From assembly GCA_047634635.1 (NCBI GenBank), contig JBLIIE010000184.1, forward strand, positions 1 to 9,454: a DNA stretch of 9,454 nucleotides. The letters run 5' to 3'. This stretch comes from Granulosicoccus sp047634635 (GTDB lineage Bacteria; Pseudomonadota; Gammaproteobacteria; Granulosicoccales; Granulosicoccaceae). Below are positions 7,321-9,454 of the stretch, piece after piece. The position numbers and the translations under genes were made by a program. Under the pieces are notes generated by a model, which saw nothing but the letters and a program-made list of their open reading frames with translations, was not told the DNA's origin and made no database searches. The number at the start of each line of letters is the position of its first letter. The first letter of the stretch is position 1.

Positions 7321-8829
7321 ATGCAAAGTATCGTTCTGTGCACTATCAACGCACGCTACATTCACGCCTCACTGGGTCTTAGGTATCTGTACGCCAACAT
7401 GGGCGATCTGCAGGCGCAGACAAAACTCCAGGAATTTACACTCGAGCAGCGTGCAGAAGATATTGTAGAGCTGCTGATAACACCCTTTGTCAAAATCATC
7501 GGCTTTGGTGTCTACATTTGGAACGTCACACTAACCACTGAAGTGGTGCGATTGTTAAAGGTTATTCGACCCGACATCTCCATTGTCATCGGCGGCCCAG
7601 AAGTGAGCTACGAACTGGATGATCAGCCCATTGGCAGAATCGTTGATTTCACCATAACAGGGGCTGCTGATGTTCGTTTTGGCGAACTGTGTCAGGAAAT
7701 TCTCAGTGAGCAAAACCCTGGAAGAACGGTCTCGTCCCTGCCGATTAAGCTAGACGAACTTCAATCGCCCTACCCCCATTATAGCGACAATGACATAGCC
7801 CACCGGGTTGTGTACGTTGAGGCCTCACGCGGCTGCCCGTTCAAATGTGAATTTTGTCTGTCATCACTGGATAAAACAGCGGTGGCATTTAATCTGCCAA
7901 TATTCCTGAATCACATGCAAGACTTGATTGATCGCGGTGCACGCCAATTCAAGTTTGTCGATCGGACATTCAACTTGAAAGCAGACACCAGCAAACAAAT
8001 CCTGGAGTTCTTTCTTGGGCACATCGACAAGGGTTTGTTTTTGCATTTCGAACTCATCCCCGATCGCTTGCCAGAAATTTTGCTAGAGCTACTGCCGCGC
8101 TTTCCTGCTAACTCTTTGCAATTTGAAATTGGCATTCAATCCTTTAACGCGGATGTTCAAAAGCGTATAAGCAGAAAACAGCAGCATGAGCGAACATGTG
8201 CAAATCTACAGTGGATTCGTCACAACACAGAAGCGCATATTCACGCTGATCTTATTTTCGGTTTGCCGGGAGAAACTCTTGAGAGTTTCGGTCAAGGTTT
8301 TGATCTACTGTATTCTCTGGAACCTCAGGAGATTCAGGTCGGCATTTTGAAGCGACTTCGTGGCACACCTATCTCCCGGCACACTCTCGAATTCGACATG
8401 CGTTACCAGACAACGCCGCCCTATCGAATATTGGCCAACCGCGATGCAGACTTCGATACCGTTCAGCGTATGGTCAGATTTGCACGCTATTGGGATTTAG
8501 TGGGTAACTCCGGGCGCTTTCCTAAAGGACTACCTATGTTACTTGCCGATCAGCCCTTCGACCATTTTATGTCACTCACTGATTGGTTATTTACTACCAC
8601 TACACAGACACACAAAATTGCACTGAGCCGGCTATTTACGATGCTTCATGAATTCATGACCAGCGTTTTGGACATCGACTCCGACCTAGTGGAAAGTGCC
8701 TTATCGGAAGACTACAAACATAATCGTTTGAAGGGCTTTCCCAAATTCAAGCAACATGCCACGCCTGATCAAATTTTACAGAATCAAAAGTCGGGTGCGC
8801 AGCGACAGCATAGGCATACTGCTATTTAG
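7321..8829 (+). CDS. B12-binding-domain radical SAM protein (COG1032, DUF4080 type), substrate unknown
   Basis: This 502-residue protein has a cobalamin-binding-like Rossmann domain at about 1-130 (NARYIHASLGLRYL at 10-23, GFGVYIWN 61-68, IVIGGPEVS 88-96), then a radical SAM domain. The 4Fe-4S ligands C172, C176 and C179 form CxxxCxxC in RGCPFKCEFC, followed by FKFVDRTFNLK (210-220), FEIGIQSFN (268-276) and DLIFGLPGET (310-319), strands of the radical SAM barrel. About 365-480 matches the C-terminal DUF4080 region in style (PPYRILANRDADFDTVQRM). I see no DxHxxG motif for base-off B12 binding, so cobalamin use is uncertain. No TRAM domain is present, which argues against a MiaB-like tRNA enzyme. 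The product is cytosolic, with no signal peptide. It starts 15 bases after yejF with a weak ribosome binding site and no terminator between, so co-transcription is likely. The reaction is unknown. Confidence 0.85.
   Translation: MQSIVLCTINARYIHASLGLRYLYANMGDLQAQTKLQEFTLEQRAEDIVELLITPFVKIIGFGVYIWNVTLTTEVVRLLKVIRPDISIVIGGPEVSYELDDQPIGRIVDFTITGAADVRFGELCQEILSEQNPGRTVSSLPIKLDELQSPYPHYSDNDIAHRVVYVEASRGCPFKCEFCLSSLDKTAVAFNLPIFLNHMQDLIDRGARQFKFVDRTFNLKADTSKQILEFFLGHIDKGLFLHFELIPDRLPEILLELLPRFPANSLQFEIGIQSFNADVQKRISRKQQHERTCANLQWIRHNTEAHIHADLIFGLPGETLESFGQGFDLLYSLEPQEIQVGILKRLRGTPISRHTLEFDMRYQTTPPYRILANRDADFDTVQRMVRFARYWDLVGNSGRFPKGLPMLLADQPFDHFMSLTDWLFTTTTQTHKIALSRLFTMLHEFMTSVLDIDSDLVESALSEDYKHNRLKGFPKFKQHATPDQILQNQKSGAQRQHRHTAI
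8826..8829. other. Overlapping stop codons of convergent genes
   Basis: The four bases TTAG hold both the TAG stop (8827-8829) of the plus-strand radical SAM gene and the TAA stop (8828-8826) of the minus-strand gene. There is no intergenic space, so any terminator must lie inside the opposing coding sequence. I did not find a clear hairpin with a T-run nearby. Confidence 0.9.
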
Positions 8830-9454
8830 GAGTCTAGCCAACGAGAAGGCGAAACCCGCTGACTCCATTCACTGGCCACCGACCCACCAAAGCCCGTTGT
8901 ATACCCCAATGAACCAAATCTATCCATCTCCTGTGCTTGGCTGAATAGAAAAAGTGCAGATCCTGCCAGGATGATTCCAGCAATACTGGCCATCACTATT
9001 TTGATCACACTGTAAGGCCGCTCTCCACGCACTTTCCCAGTTCGACCATTTACAACAAATCGATAGGTTTTGCCACGAAATTGAAAACCTGCGGTCCACA
9101 CTGGCAACAACACATGTTTAAATGTGGTGCCACTGTGATGTGTCTTTAGCGAGGTAATCCTCTGCTTATCACCACCAATGGCTCGACGCACATCCCCTCG
9201 AATTACTTTATCCATGGATTCCTGAGCTATGCTGAAACCTTCATCGAGATCCACTTGATAAACCTCGCTTCTAAAACCTGCCAAGTAGTCCTCGGTATAC
9301 GGAATTAGATTCTCAAGATCCCAAGGTGCCAACCAGTCAGTGATCTGCCTGGGCAGCGTTTTAGTGGCGCCAACAAGAACATCATCGAAATGCCTGGAGG
9401 TACGACCATTGGCTGAATACCACCGAGTTTTGGGCACTCTACGCGTGCGTGTAA
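8826..9454 (-). CDS. C-terminal part of a membrane-anchored protein of the 'TFIIB-type zinc ribbon / PriA-like' group, 5' end beyond window
   Basis: The visible 208 codons run open to the edge; the GTG at 9437 that could serve as a start lacks a ribosome binding site, and five sense codons (T-R-T-R-R) precede it, so the gene almost certainly begins outside. Counting from that Val: FDDVLV (17-22), LPYT-like IPYTEDYLAGFRSEVYQVDL (45-64), DVRRAIGGD (82-90), FKHVLLPVW (106-114) and YRFVVNGRTGKVRGERP (125-141), then a transmembrane helix at about 143-165 and a Gly/Ser-containing tail. I recognise this pattern from proteins often annotated as 'primosomal protein N'' or 'TFIIB-type zinc ribbon' because of an N-terminal zinc ribbon, which would lie off the window. 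No helicase motifs are visible here, so a PriA role is not supported. The function is unknown. It converges on the radical SAM gene. Confidence 0.7.
   Translation of the reverse strand, partial: TRTRRVPKTRWYSANGRTSRHFDDVLVGATKTLPRQITDWLAPWDLENLIPYTEDYLAGFRSEVYQVDLDEGFSIAQESMDKVIRGDVRRAIGGDKQRITSLKTHHSGTTFKHVLLPVWTAGFQFRGKTYRFVVNGRTGKVRGERPYSVIKIVMASIAGIILAGSALFLFSQAQEMDRFGSLGYTTGFGGSVASEWSQRVSPSRWLDS

Noticed and set aside
8756..8944. 62-codon plus-strand ORF across the convergent junction
   Set aside because: It overlaps two supported genes and looks like a shadow frame; nothing in it is recognisable.

Overview
The window reads as an ordinary bacterial chromosome segment, most likely from a gammaproteobacterium. 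The basis is close resemblance, from memory, of the encoded proteins to Escherichia coli YnjB and YejA/B/E/F, together with moderate base composition and dense packing. I cannot fix the genus. No RNA genes, insertion sequences, CRISPR arrays or attachment sites were seen.

Layout. At the left edge, on the minus strand, lies a complete YnjB-type periplasmic solute-binding protein gene (38-1255). Its presumed permease partner (ynjC) may just begin at the edge. A gene-free region of about 340 bp (1256-1597) separates it from a divergent plus-strand operon. That region holds several inverted repeats and a near-consensus sigma-54 (-24/-12) promoter element pointing at the operon. A possible 15-codon leader ORF lies in the predicted 5' UTR.

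The operon is yejA (1598-3487), yejB (3510-4619), yejE (4662-5705) and yejF (5698-7305): a complete oligopeptide ABC importer with one binding protein, two permeases and one double-ATPase. Fifteen bases after yejF follows a B12-binding-domain radical SAM protein of the DUF4080 type (7321-8829), probably co-transcribed. A convergent minus-strand gene (8826 to the right edge, 5' end missing) encodes the C-terminal part of a membrane-anchored protein, probably of the group often labelled 'TFIIB-type zinc ribbon' or 'primosomal protein N'-like'. Its stop codon overlaps that of the radical SAM gene by 4 bp.

How it fits together. YejA captures peptides in the periplasm, YejB/YejE form the channel and YejF supplies ATP hydrolysis. 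Control by sigma-54 would suggest peptide uptake as a nitrogen or carbon scavenging response. The radical SAM gene is the least explained member: it may be a mere neighbour or may act on something related to the transported peptides, but nothing in the window (no precursor peptide, no partner) decides this. The most interesting points are the sigma-54 element with upstream palindromes and the yej-radical SAM linkage. The rest is conventional.
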